From Escallonia rubra (taxonomy: Eukaryota > Streptophyta > Magnoliopsida > Escalloniales > Escalloniaceae), in the NCBI GenBank assembly GCA_033065855.1, contig JAVXUO010000518.1, positions 186,001-250,000 of the forward strand: a stretch of DNA of 64,000 nucleotides, read 5' to 3'. Positions 47,408 through 60,400 of this stretch are shown piece after piece. The stretch's first letter is position 1, and every line of letters starts with the position of its first letter. Both the position numbers and the translations under genes were made by a program. The notes beneath the pieces are model-generated. The model did not search any database and was not told where the DNA came from. It saw only the letters and a program-made list of their open reading frames with translations.

Positions 47408-50400
47408 ATGACAGAGGTATCGTATCTATCTTTTCTCTCATTGGAATAATTTGTTTGATTTCGTCATTTTTTGCTTATTATTGGATTCTGTTTGCTCATA
47501 GAGTTTCTATCAATCATCAAGAATTATATGGACTCATCAATTCACAAGAAATGGCAAACACCCATCCAGATCAGAAGTTCGAACTAGGGCATGCGTTTAT
47601 AAGATATGGCAAAAACCCAGACCAATCACAAGTTCGAACTAGGTTATTTCCAGTCATCTCAATATTTTTGAAGAATGAAAATTATGGGTATTGTTAACTG
47701 GTGCTCAGAAAAAAAATTGTCTTGGTCTATTGCAGACCATTCTGAAAATTTTCACATATACTTATCGTCATGATTCCACATTCGGCCTTGTCTGGTGATC
47801 ACCCGGTTCATAGTGAGACAAGGCTACCCATTATATCTGTAGTACACGATAATTTTTGAATGTTCTTGCATTGGGGAAAGCTGGTAGCTTGTAAGGTACA
47901 TGTAACTGATCTTGGGCCAAATATTCTATTGGATTGCTGGAGTTCTTGTAGTGTACCATGGCAGCTACATGAATTATATTGGTATAAACACTAATAAGTT
48001 TAGTGTATGTTGAAACTTCATCTTGCCTTTCTCAAGCTCTCATTCATTAAGTATTTCAATTCTTCGTTACATTATTATATAATTGTATCCACATCCCAGA
48101 TTGGGCGGCTTATGCAGTGAGCAGTTTCTTGCTAGGGTACTTTAAGAGTATTTTTTTATGATATATAGAAAAAGAGGTCCCTACATCTCTTATTCTCTTC
48201 ATATTGGTTTGTTTAAATTCTGTATGTCTGCAGACTAGTTAGTGTCAATCATGTTAAGACTTCTTCTTTAGAAATTTTGAAGCTTTAACATTATTCCTAA
48301 CTAGATTACATGGATTATTATTTTCTTCATATTCCTAACTTGAATCTGATTGCCTTTCTCCTTTACAGTATTGGGTCAGCCAGGGTAATAAATGGTGTGA
48401 CTTCTGCAAAATTTTCATATCCAACAATCCTGCTAGCATTAGAAACCATGAGCTTGGTCAGCGTCACAAAGATAGTGTTGCCAAGCGGCTTGTTACCATG
48501 AGAGAAGAAAAAGCTGCGAAGCAAAAAGAACAGGAGGCGGCTGTCCGTGTCCTTGAACAAATTGAAAAGGTTAGTATTAAGTTGTTTATGTTGCCGTAGG
48601 TACATGCAATTCTTCAAATACTCTAAACAGCAGCTAAGGCACTCCTTCTCCAGTATATATTCGAGTGTGTATTTGAGAGGGTGGTTGGGAAAAAGAGAAA
48701 GGGTTGGGGGGGGGGGGGGGGGGGGGCGGTGATACTGGATTGTGCAATCAAGCTTTCTATGTGTTTGTTCTTCTACGACGGAACGTAAGTTGAATGATGA
48801 ACAGTTTTAGTTTATTTGCATGTTAGGTATATATTTCTCTCTGCATGTGAACAAATGACGTGGATATATATTTTCGCTTATACTGCATGATGGATACAAG
48901 ATTTCCTTGATCTTGAGTCTCTTCATTTGTGGGGAGTAATGATATTTTGAAAAACAGGGTCTTACTTGCAGACTAGCCATTAGCCTATTGGATTAACATG
49001 CCTATTTAAAATCGACAAAGTTTATCAGGTGGCAGACACCCAATCCAATGCTTGTCCACTACATGTTTGGACCTGCAAAATGGCATGCAGTATAAACCTT
49101 AGTTGTACGGAGCAGAGGAGCGTAAGCACCTAGAAGAACCCGAGTTGGGCGGGAGCGGCTTTGCTAGTAAATAGTATTCACATTTTTATGCAATTAACAG
49201 TTCCTATTATGTACATTATATGCGTAGATTATATACACACGAAAACACGCCTGAATTGTCGTTTAGTTAGTGTTGTTGACCCAGCTGCTCTATATTTTTG
49301 TTCAGCAGAAAATGTTATGTTATGCGTGAAGTACTTTGTGCAAGCTTTTTGACTGATATATCAGTCATATAAGAGCCTGACGTAGCCATCCACAGTCATG
49401 TATCCTTTGACGAAAGGACTATGTAAGACCCAATCCCACGTGCTCTCTGTCCCTCAGCAAAGTGACCAGCACTACTAAATAGCATAACCAAGAAGATTAA
49501 GATTTAGTCTTTTTCTTAGCCAAAGCCTGGTGAATTCTGACTTCCTTGGTCTCTCTGAGTACTCTAAATCTGCATCAACAATGACCCATAGAGAAATTGT
49601 GCCAGTGAGAGGGAAGAATCTGAGACTACTTAAGTTTTCAATCCCAATTCGCGTAGGATTGCGCTCCCAACAAACTCCAAAGTTTGGAGCACAAATTCGA
49701 GAATCTCGGAGATTCATGGCCTACTTACAAGAATCCTGCAACTAAGGTATAGTGTCCAGTTCTTACTAACTGGAATCAAAGAATTAGTAGATCTGTTCCA
49801 CCCAAAATGGGAATGGGCTAGGGTTATGAACTTATAATCTATAATCGGATGAACGACTGAAGTGGGAGAGCCAGAGTCGAAAAGAGGATCCCTCACTTCA
49901 TTCTCTCATTCATAACCGTGCATGAGACTTGGGGCTTTTGTAACAATTTTTTACTTATAAAAAATTAATCTCCCTTTTAAGTCAGCCATCAAAGGAAAGC
50001 GTACACTTCGGCCAGCAGTTTTCCCTAGGCTGATTCCTATAAGGAGAAGGATCTCGTCTCTTCTGGCTCTTCCAACTGTGGTTTTTGCTCAAAAACTAGC
50101 CTGTCGGTTTTGGATATAAAAGGAAGAGGCAATTTATGAATTTCGTATGAACCATGCTCTGAGTTTTGGGCCAATTATATATATAACACGTCATGTTGGG
50201 GCCTTACACCTGTGACTACTTTAAGGTGTTTTGAGCATTCTATACAGATAAGATGAGGAGTCTCTTGTTTATGTCATCTGTTTAAATGTCTCTCTTTTTA
50301 TGTTATCATTTTAATTGTTATTGCTAATATTTGTTTGGGGCTTTCAACCATTTATGTATGATACTCACGAGATATTGGTCCTTTGAATGTTTTACACCAA

Positions 50401-53400
50401 CTTCAACTTTTATAAGTAGTATAGAGTGTAGATAGATAGATGGATATAGATGTAGATGTCATTACTTTCGTAATTCTGGAAATTGTACCCAGACAAGTTA
50501 ATCATTTAGTAGCATTCCGGGTCGGTCAAATCTTGATCATCTTCTTGAAAAGATAGTTAACCATGTCGTAGCATGAACCGGGTCGGTCAAATCTTCTTCA
50601 GGTACATAAACTGCTTAAATAGAAGTCATGTACTCTCTTTTCTCATGGTTTCTGAGAAGGAATCTTGATCATCTTATTGAGAAGACGAGAACAAAAGCAA
50701 CAAAAGGGCCTTAGTTTAACTAGTAGAAGTGGAATAACTGTGTCTTTCAGCGGGTCAAGTTTAGTATATATTTAACTAAAATTTGTGTGGTCTTACTCCG
50801 CAGGGACCATTCACTCATCATTTTTCATGTTTTCTTTGTCCTTCACTTATTAAATAAACGAAATTTGTAGGTCTTACTTTTTCAAGAAATCCTTATCTGC
50901 TTTCCACGTCTTCCAAAATGGTGATTAATGCAGCTTAATTTGAAGATTGTGAACCAGGTTCAGTTCATATAAAATCATGGCCTCATTGAAGATTGCCATA
51001 TATTTTACCTGTTTGCCATCCTAGACAAGAGTCCAACTCCAGAAGGTGAGGATACAAGGATTGATTTTGTGAAAGGCACAGTTAAACTTGAAGAAGCTTA
51101 AGTGAGAGAGAGAAGTACAGATAAAAATTGTTAACTTTTTGAGAAATTTAGGGGTCTCTTGAGCATTTGAGAATTTTTATTATTGAACTTGTACAGTGGA
51201 GAATATGGTCAGAAATGGAATACGATCTGAAAAAAGAACCAATAGTTCCAATACATTGGGAGAAATAGCTAAAATGTGGTCTGCCGTCTTCAATTTATGT
51301 GAAATTTGACAAATTACCATCACAATTTCAGAAGTTAAACAGTGAAGGACGCAAAGATTCCTGAAAAGTGAGAACTGTTGTTGATTTATTATATGCATGC
51401 GATATGAGACTATACAATTGCTTAAGCAACTTAGTCATTTTAGGAGATTATACTATTATGAGAGACATACATGCTAAAATTATATATGTCAACAAGGCTT
51501 TTGCTTCATCTGAGATTTCTGAAATTTTTCGTAAAGAAAGAATTATTGGTAACCACAATGTCCTATTCTTTTCTATCCTAATATAAAGCTGTTGCAGGAG
51601 TATCCTATTTGAGCTGTAAATGCAGGAGTATCCTATTTGAGTTGTAAATAATGTATTAGTAAGCATCATTGAAGGTGGAGATCTTTTGGCCACCAATAAA
51701 GCAACCACTTTCCCTCCTGAAATTTCTTTCACCCACCCTTACTCTGGCATCATCTATGGTAGACGTACTGTTAGTATATCTGAGCACAAATGATTCGTAT
51801 TGGCCTTCTTAATTGGTGTATTATTGAATATTGCTTTATTCTTACATATCTGCTTTCTCAATATCTGGCAGAAAGCCAAGCATAGCTATCAGAAGGATAT
51901 ATCAACTTTCCAGGAGGCAAGAGAATCGAATGCTAATGCATTAGTTGCTCAAGAGGATGGTCAAGGGACTGCAATGTTTGGAGGTGGTAAGATTGGTAAC
52001 TCTATCATAAAAATCCACTTTTGCAACATACGAACGAATAAAAAAGGTGCATTTGGCAGAGTTCGTTTATTATGAGATTGTGCATTTGCCAAAATAAAAA
52101 AGGTAACCACCAGGGACATTGCGAAAAGCTCTTCAAATATACGTAATTGCATTTTGGGGACGTAAGAAACCACTAGGAGAATCTTTACTAGTTATTTTTA
52201 GGGCTAATTACAACAGTGTCCATGAGGTTAGGGTGAAATTACAGTCAAGGACAATAAGTTTCAAAATGTAACACTCGTGTCCATCCGTTAGGGTTCCGTC
52301 CAAAAAGTGTATGTTTTTTATGATGTCATCATTACGTATTTCTAAAATGACAATACTTCCCTTGTACTGTATATTTTTAAATTAAGATTTCAAACCCTAA
52401 TTTCAAATTAGGATTTTTTAAATTAGGGTTTCCAAATACTAATTCCAAGATTATGGTGTCACACACTATCTCACACACACCCCGCCGCCGCCCCCCTCCC
52501 TCCCCTCATCCCGCCGTGCACCACCTTCACATCATCCCAACACCACGGCACCATCTCAACCAACAATCAAACCCACCACCAAATGTTACATCCATGTATA
52601 TCGAGCTTTCCTCCTTTAATGCTGCATATCTAAAAAATATCCAGGTGAACTCTGACTATCCATATCATCAAAGCGTATTGTACTCACGAGTTTTGCTGAG
52701 CCACCACAAAAGGACCGACAATGAGATAAGACCAGCTTACCCACCACTGTGGACATATGAATGTTCTTTGAGTCAATTTCTCTTTGCATCAGTCAACGAC
52801 ATTAAACAGTGGGCCTTCAGTCGGTTTTGATCAACCCCTCTACGCACAGCTGCAAATTGAATCAATTGATTGGCGGTTGTGGGTGTGGAAGTGGGGACGA
52901 TGTCAGTGCTATGGAAATGGTATCACATACGGTGCGGGCGAGGGACGGGCTGAGGCGCTGCTACGGGTTTGGGCGAGGGAGGGGGTTGCGACGGGATTGG
53001 GAGAAGAAGGGGGTTTATGGCGGTGTGGTCTAACAGAGGTGGCTGCCGAGGAGATGGGCAGAGGGAACTCTTGGTGGCCTGTGGGTGAGGTGGGAGGAGT
53101 AACAACGGGTGGGGTGGGGGGAGGGTGGGGGAAGAGAGAGAGAGAGAGTAAAGTTGATTTAAAAAATTAGGGTTTTTTTTTTTTCTGATTTTCTTTTTTA
53201 AAAAGAGGTAATGGCATTTGAAAAGAATTAACTTTCCAACATAAGGGCAATAAAGTCACTTTGTTAAAACCGTTAGGTTTTTTTAAGATTCCGTCTGGTC
53301 AACGGACATAAAGTGTAATTTGTCCAAACTATTGTCCTTACCTGTAATTATACCCTAATCTCAGGGATATAAGTGTAATTAGCCTTTATTTCTATCTAAA

Positions 53401-54717
53401 TTTCTGCTCTAAATGATGTCTTTTATTTTCTTGTCACATTCTCTAATGTGGTCTGATGGACAAATGACTGGTGTTGAAGTTTCATTGTCGAAACATTATT
53501 AATCTGTTGGTATGGTGATTAATATTATTTTAGTCGCCGCTCTTCTCTTTGGTATATACTTAACTTCTGATCTCTGTTTCTTATTAGTCTAACTCTTCAA
53601 AATTCTGGGCTCAGCTTTGAATTAGGCATCTCTATCATCAGTAACCTTTTATGAAAAGTGGTATATTAGGGAAATATGAATTTGGGATAAATCAGGCATT
53701 GTATTTACTATATTGAAACTTGAAGAAACGCATAAAGGATATAGTGAGTTGATGAACTGGATAGGACTTACAGTGCCATATAACTAAGTGCAAGTATATG
53801 TTATATTAGTGTAGGCTCCTGTCATGGAAACAGTTCACAAGCTTGGTGTTGAGCAAGAATGGAGGTTCCCTCAGTTGTGCTCTAGTGTTATACATTTATC
53901 ATGGTCAATCAGGCTCTGAGCTCGAACTCTGTGAAGCCCGAGAACGGAGTCGATCGTGTCTTGCTATGGCTAAATCTACTAACGTGTAGAAAATACGTTT
54001 CTCATTGCATGTTGTTCAATTTCTTTTCTTTTCTCAAAACAACCTGACAAGTATTGTGTGCAATTTTTTGGGGGACGTCCTGTGAAGTGCTGGAACAAAA
54101 ATTATATCTTTGATCGAGGCATAGTTGCATATTGAACTTTACTCGACTTGATTGTATACTGCTTTATCTGATTGAGCTTTAAATGTGGCAGAGTGGGAGC
54201 ATGACAGCAGTTCCGGCTATTACTACAATCAAAGTAATGGTTGCTACTACGATCCAAACTCTGGCTTTTATTATACCGATGCTTTAGGTATTGACTCGTA
54301 TTGTTGGTTTATCTTGATTACTTGTTTATACAGCCATCCTTCTTACGTGTTGTTTATATTTTCTGTACTTGACTGAATGAAACAGGAAAGTGGGTAACCC
54401 AGGAAGAGGCGCTTGCTGCATCTCAAGTTCCTTCGGATTCCATTTTAAAGAAATCCATATTTAAAAAGCCAATATCAGCTTCAGAAGCTGGACCACCTTC
54501 AGAAAGTAAAAAGCCATCACCAGTCTCAGCATCTGCAAATCCTAAGAGATCCATGAAAGGTGCTCCATCATCACTTACTGTTAACAAGAGAAAAAGGCAG
54601 TTTGAGAAGCCAAAGGTTGTGTCTAAAGAGGAAGCGACTGCTGTAAAAGCAAGGGAAGCTGCAAGGAAGAGAGTTGAAGCAAGAGAGAAACCGTTGCTTG
54701 GTCTTTATAGAAACTGA
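47408..54717 (+). CDS. ZOP1: ZOP1-like zinc finger and OCRE domain protein (pre-mRNA splicing factor)
   Basis: Five coding exons, 47408-47416, 48369-48569, 51872-51986, 54192-54287 and 54386-54717, sum to 753 bases (250 residues) with consistent phases. Exon 1 codes only for MTE. Exon 2 gives a matrin/U1-type zinc finger, YWVSQGNKWCDFCK with the HELGQRH histidines, then a charged coiled region. Exons 4 and 5 carry the OCRE domain with its aromatic repeats (SSGYYYNQSNGCYYDPNSG, FYY, GKWVT). The C-terminus ends KPLLGLYRN, as in homologues. The Arabidopsis homologue ZOP1 is a nucleic-acid-binding splicing factor also needed for RNA-directed DNA methylation and silencing; human WBP4 has a related zinc finger. 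The protein should be nuclear. Introns 2 and 3 are 3.3 and 2.2 kb and hold mitochondrial-like DNA and a Mutator-like element. Confidence 0.93.
48706..48726 (+). repeat. Run of 21 G in ZOP1 intron 2
   Basis: An uninterrupted poly-G tract, preceded by GGTT and followed by CGG. Its length is likely unstable and may be an assembly estimate. Confidence 0.9.
49380..49945 (-). other. Mitochondrial-like insert (candidate NUMT) in ZOP1 intron 2
   Basis: On the minus strand AAGTCTCATGCACGGTT (49915-49931) is the conserved core-type sequence of plant organelle group II introns. It is followed by GAATGAGAGAATGAAGTGAG and CGACTCTGGCTCTCCCAC, as I recall near mitochondrial nad2. The rest (49470-49860) has the GC content and texture of plant mitochondrial DNA. 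This is recognition from memory, not an alignment; the borders are approximate. Confidence 0.5.
51594..51649. repeat. 28-bp tandem duplication in ZOP1 intron 2
   Basis: Two copies starting GCAGGAGTATCCTATTTGAG differ at one base. Confidence 0.95.
52201..53385. mobile_element. Non-autonomous Mutator-like element, copy 2 (in ZOP1 intron 3)
   Basis: About 1.2 kb, inverted relative to copy 1. The ends GGGCTAATTACAACAGTGTC and (inverted) AGGCTAATTACACTTATATC start the same way and stay similar for about 90 bases. The flanks TTATTTTTA and TTATTTCTA match at 8 of 9 positions, a 9-bp target duplication. The middle (about 52580-52930) is unrelated to that of copy 1, as in a Pack-MULE that has taken up foreign DNA. 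No transposase. Confidence 0.82.
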
Positions 54718-57299
54718 TTTGCTATTGTGCCAACGAACACCTCTTTCCGCAATACAAGTGGTAAGCTTTCAGCATAGTTCTTTGTCTAGTTTGGTGTTCA
54801 GATAGATAGCATCGTCAGTGCTATGGTAGCTAGGATGGTTGCATATTAGATTGAAGTGCTATAGGTCCAATTTACAACTGTTTAACTGTATGTTTTTGTT
54901 GTATCTTCCGATTTCATTGACATAAAAACTTTTAGGTGGACTTTCTGATGATATTACATCATTGCTTGACCTTGGTATGTAGGTTCCGATGAGTCAATGA
55001 TAGTCGCTCAGCACTTGATAAATCATTTCTCACTAGCAGGAAGTGATTAAATGTGGCACTCATGGATTGATGAGTCCACAAGAACGTCTTGGCATAGATT
55101 GTTGAGTCCACAAGAACGTCGTCAAAGTCCTTCCGATACAAATAGTGACAGAAAGCCACAGAAAGCTTTTGTCTGCTGAAGATGCTTTGAATGATAATAT
55201 TCAAATTTGCCGACAGCGACAGAAAGCTCTATTGCAACAAACTTTCCCAGATTTGTATTGCCATATTCTCTCCAGATAAATATTACAAATTATAGTACCT
55301 TCAGGACCCTTGGAGCATTGGGTTAATCCTGAAGGTAAGTTATTGTTTTGTCCTCTAAAGAATCAGGTTGCCAGTTGGAAGATCTCTTCAATAGGGTTTC
55401 CTGGTTGGAGATCTCAGTTGTTGCCAGTGCTTGGAGACTGTCTTGAATATGCACATAATCCTGATAGGTAGTCATGAGATTATGTCCATCGTCACGTCGA
55501 CACTGAGTCCAGGGACGGCACCAGCCATGAATCATGGCCCATGATCTTGCTCAAACGTCGTTAAAGCAAAATATTTTTCTAAAAACCCTAACGCCTGTCT
55601 TTGTACATGTGCCGAATGATGAGCTCAGAAAGTATAAGTAGCATGTCTGAAGCTAGAAGGGTGCGACTTCTTAATTTTGGGATTAAAGTTCTTTTAGAAT
55701 AAAAACTAAAGAATTCATGAAGCTTAAAGACGAAAAGTAACATGAAAGCAATAAAAGTACTTCTTTATAAGTCCATATATTATGCGCAATTGCTTCCTCA
55801 CACTTCAGTCGGATCTAGGTTATCTCAAGGGCCTCGTCTATCTGATTAGGGCTCAATCAAATTAATTGAGCCCGTTAGCTGACCCAAGCTCAACAGCTTT
55901 TTGGTATCCAATTCAAATTAATTGTGGCAAACGACAATATTAAATACCGGATTGGAGTCGGACAAAGTTCGCATCTAACTCGGTCATGATCAAACTTCTT
56001 CCTCCGATGTGACAAAGATTATCGCGACGACATCATGTTTTTGTGAGTTTTTTAGGGAAAAAAAATGATAGAAAATTTCCGGAAAATTATCACAAGCAAC
56101 ACTTCTATAAATGAGGGCCATAATTTTAATGTCATTTATTCCTAAGGTTCTGATGCAAAGTTAACATTTCACTAAGTTAAAGAAAAATGCGGAGAAAAGC
56201 AACACTTTCATTATACTCACATTCCACATAAAAAATCACATATTCTTTAATTTAAAATTGTAGAGATGAGGTAAAAGGGCATAATAACAATAATGACGTG
56301 TCTTTTCTTTTCTTCTGAACTTACAAAAAAAAAGACGATGTTATATTTTTCTTCTAATTTCACAAATAATACGAAGGATAATTATTTTCTTTTCTCGTCC
56401 CTTCTCTTCTGCTGTTGCACCCTCTACCTTTCACTTCCTTTATTTCTTCTCAAAATTCGTGAACAAGTTATAAAGCTTAATCATGGCAAACTCTAGGGAC
56501 ATAATACATCAAATTTTGTTGTTTTCGTCATTTTGTGTATTAACTTTATACAAATAAAGAGAAATGATATTAAGTTCCACGAAATATTTCTCAACACTTG
56601 AACTCTAGTTTTAGCGTTAAATGCTCTTAAAATAGAGTCCAGACACTTTGGTATGCGTGCTCACTTTAGAGAAATAATTTCTGACTTCACAGCTCAAGGA
56701 AAGGACACTAAAATCGTAGTACATGATAAATATGCTACCAACGAACAACTCTTTTGGTCTTCGTTGAATTTCATATTCATTTGCAGAATTTAATATTCAT
56801 CCTCGACCAACGTGGGTAGTTGTTGACTTTAAGCTGTAAGGTCATACATATCGGCGGCGACGAAACAGATCTGTGAGCTGGTTGGCCACCACATGTAATG
56901 TAATGTATTGATTTCCCTCTCTTACACGCGTGTAATGTAATTCCGACATCTTTTTCTACTAAGGTCAAACACCGTCCTACTTTTGTAAGATAAATCAGAA
57001 AATTATGGACCCCGTGAGATGTTATATATTTCTATTCTTTATTCAAAAAAAAAAACAAAAGGACCCATGGGATGGTAAATAAATTGTGTCTTCCTTATAT
57101 ATGTATTAATACATTTCGTCGCTAAATATAGTGGTGGAAAAATGATTGTGCTTAGCGAAAAACGGTGCCTAAAAAATTCTATTAGCAATTTGTCAGTTCA
57201 GTTTCATGCTTCTATAATGGTAAATGAGTTGAGATATACTTGTAAAATTTTCCTTTGAAAAAGTGCCTCAATAACCTTAAACTAAAAATTACCTAGGTC
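54718..57299. other. Intergenic region after the ZOP1-like gene
   Basis: About 2.6 kb. The first part is the ZOP1 3' UTR. Near 55060-55130 a GAGTCCACAAGAACGTC motif occurs twice. Near 57115-57180 there are TCGCTAAATATAG / TTAGCGAAAAACGG motifs like those at 36.3 kb, possibly DNA-transposon debris. No gene recognised. Confidence 0.5.
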
Positions 57300-57454
57300 C
57301 TTACATGGGTAACGCCTGCGATATCATCTGCTAACAAGGGGAGCACCACGTCTGGTAGTTGCATGAAGTACACAAAAAAACTCCCCTTGTAACTCACCTA
57401 AACTTGCCAATTGATCTGCGCAGCGGTTAACCTCCCTATATACATGAGTAACGG

Positions 57455-60400
57455 CAGGGGCGGAACTAGGCTTGTACGAGGGGGGGCTATAGCCCCTCCT
57501 AAGATTTTGAAAAAATATATATATATATATATTTAAGTATATATAGTGTTTTTTTTTTTTTCATTTTCCACTTTTCCTTTCTCTCTCTCTCTCTCTCTCT
57601 CCTCCTCTCTCGGCCGACTCTCACAATCTCACTCTCACAATCAGTCACCGACTCACCGGACAGGCGGACACCGGCTCACCGCGGCACACCGGCAGACGGA
57701 AGCTCGGTAGACGGCAGCTCTCCTCCTCTCTCGGGCTATCGGCTCTCTCAGGCGTGGCGACGGTGGCGTCAATCAAGCTCTCACTCACAGTCTCACGATT
57801 CACCGGTCACGCCGGCTGCCGGCATCTCTCCTCCTCTCTCGGCAGTCGGCTCTCTCAGCCACTGAGCCACCGAGGCTCGCCGCACTCCGGCACCACCCAC
57901 CGACCCGCGGTCACCGGTCGCCGTCCCCCGATTTCGAACTCCGAAGCGCGAAGCCGGTGATTGGTGAAGGCCTCCCCAGTCCGGCGGTCCCCACCCCAAC
58001 TCCGGCCAGTCCCCACCCAACTCCGGCGACTCCGGCCAGATCAGATCTGGCAGATCTAAGTTCACCTCTAAGTTGGCCAGTCCCCACCCAACTCCGGCGA
58101 CGCCGTTCTGATTTCTGAGGACTGAGGTCAGTGTGCATTTTGAACAATTTCTTTTGCTATTGAGAATTGATTATTTGATTAATAGTTTTAGGTTGTTAGT
58201 TGTGTATTTGATAATTTAGATTATTAATTGATGCTTTATGGATGTTAATCGTGCATTGAGCACTTAGATTTGAGATTGTTGATGGAGGATGGGACCCAAT
58301 TGGATTTTTATCCCATTTGAGCATTGATTATTTGATTGATAATTTTAAGTTGTGTTAATTGTGCATTTAAAAATTGAGATTATTTTCATGCTGATTATAT
58401 GTTGTTAATTGTGCATTGAGCATTTGAGAATTGAGATGGTTGATGGAGGATGGGACCCAATTGGATTGAGATGTCGGATATGTGATTTAGTTGAATGGTG
58501 GGTTGAAATTAAGTTAATTAGGTTAACGCGATAATAAAACATGACTGGAAAAGTAAAAGAATAAAATATTTGTAATTAACTAGGTTATTTGATTGATAAT
58601 TGATGAATTGATACTTAAAATAAAATATTTTTTTTGCAGAATGGAAAGGTTCTTTAAAAAGAAAGCAAAGGTGGAAGAATTATTGCAGTCTAATAAGAAT
58701 GAGTCTCCGATTCCAACAGTAACGGACAAGGTTCCCATTGTGTATCGTGATATTCATTCCGGACATTCAAGCAAAGCTAGCGATGAGTTCAATTCTGATG
58801 AGCTTATTTCAGATCCTGGGTTGCGTCCGAATATTTTGGATTATGGTCCTAATGTTCGAGATAAAGTTCGACGAGCGTATTGGTCGAAAGGTCCTTGCCA
58901 ACCTCGTCACCACAATTTTCCATTTACACAATTAGGAACTCAGTCTCGTCGATTTGTTTCTTCTTGGTTTGACATTTATCCGAGTTGGTTGGAGTATAGT
59001 GTAGCAAAAGATGAAGCATATTGTTTGTGTTGCTACTTGTTCGGAAGTGTTCATGGGGAGCAAGGGGGTGGTGGTACTTTTGTTAGGCATGGTTTTAACG
59101 ATTGGAGAAAGAAGGAGAAATTGTAAAAACATGTTGGAGAAGTTGGTAGTGTACACAACCTTGCTTTAACTAAGTGTCAAGCCTTTGATAACCCTCAGCA
59201 GAGTATTGAAGTAGTTTTGTCCAAGCAAACAGATGAAAGTAGGCTTCAATACCGTACTCGCTTGACTGCATCAATTGATGTTATTCGGTTTCTCTTACGT
59301 CAAGGCTTGTCTTTCCGTGGGCACGATGAATCTGATGAATCTGAAAATCAAGGAAATTTTCTAGAACTGTTAGAGTTTATTGCTGATTACAATGAAAATG
59401 TGAAAAAAGTCGTGTTGTCGAATGCTCCTCAGAACCTCAAATTGACATCACCAAAAGTTCAGAAAGAAATTGTTAGTGCCATTGCCGGAGAAATAAGAGA
59501 TGCAATTGTTGGGGACATGAAAACTGAATTATTTTCTATCTTAGTTGACGAGTGTCGTGATATTTCAGTCAAAGAACAAATGGGAGTTGTCTTGAGATAT
59601 GTGGACAAAAGAGGACGTGTGATTGAACGTTTTCTTGGTATTGTCCATGTTGCCAATACCGCTGCCTTATCATTGAAAGACGCGATTGACAGTTTATTTG
59701 CAATGCATGAATTGAGCATTTCAAGAATTCGTGGACAAGGCTATGATGGAGCAAGTAATATGCAAGGTGAATTCAATGGTCTTAAAACCTTAATTCAGAG
59801 GGAGAATGAAAGTGCTTATTATATTCATTGCTTTGCTCATCAACTTCAGCTAACTCTTGTAGCCGTTGCAAAAAAACATGCTCAGATTGCATTGCTTTTT
59901 AATTTGGTTGCTAAGGTAGTCAACACTGTGGGAGTTTCATGCAAGCGAAGAGATGCTATTCGAGAAAGTGAAGCCATTAGACTTGCTCGTGACCTTGAGA
60001 GTGGTGATATCGTCAGTGGTCGAGGTTTAAATCAAGAAACTAGCATCAAAAGAGCAGGAGAGACCCGTTGGGGATCACATTACGGTGCATTATTGAATTT
60101 GAGTCAAATGTTTGCTTCGGTGATATGTGTGCTTAATAAGGTTGTTGAGGATGCTACAGATTATGAACAGAGAGGTGAAGCATTGGGTCTTTTAAACTCG
60201 GTGCCAACTTATGATTTTGCCTTCAACATGCATTTGATGATAAATATTTTGGGGATGACGAATGAACTTTCACAAGCATTACAAAAGAAAGATCAAAACA
60301 TTGTGAATGCAATGAAGTTGGTAAGTATAACAAAGCGACGATTGCAGGACTTTAGAGATCGAGGGTTGGAAAACTTGCTGGAAGAGGTTCACAATTTTGT

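Noticed and set aside
54959-55535. Two minus-strand open frames after the ZOP1-like gene, and possible box C/D snoRNA motifs
   Set aside because: The GATGAGT and CTGA-like motifs are not spaced or paired as in a snoRNA, and the proteins match nothing I recognise.
57754-58147. Open frames on both strands in the GC-rich stretch
   Set aside because: They lie in the repeat-rich 5' leader of the hAT element; composition and short repeats explain them.
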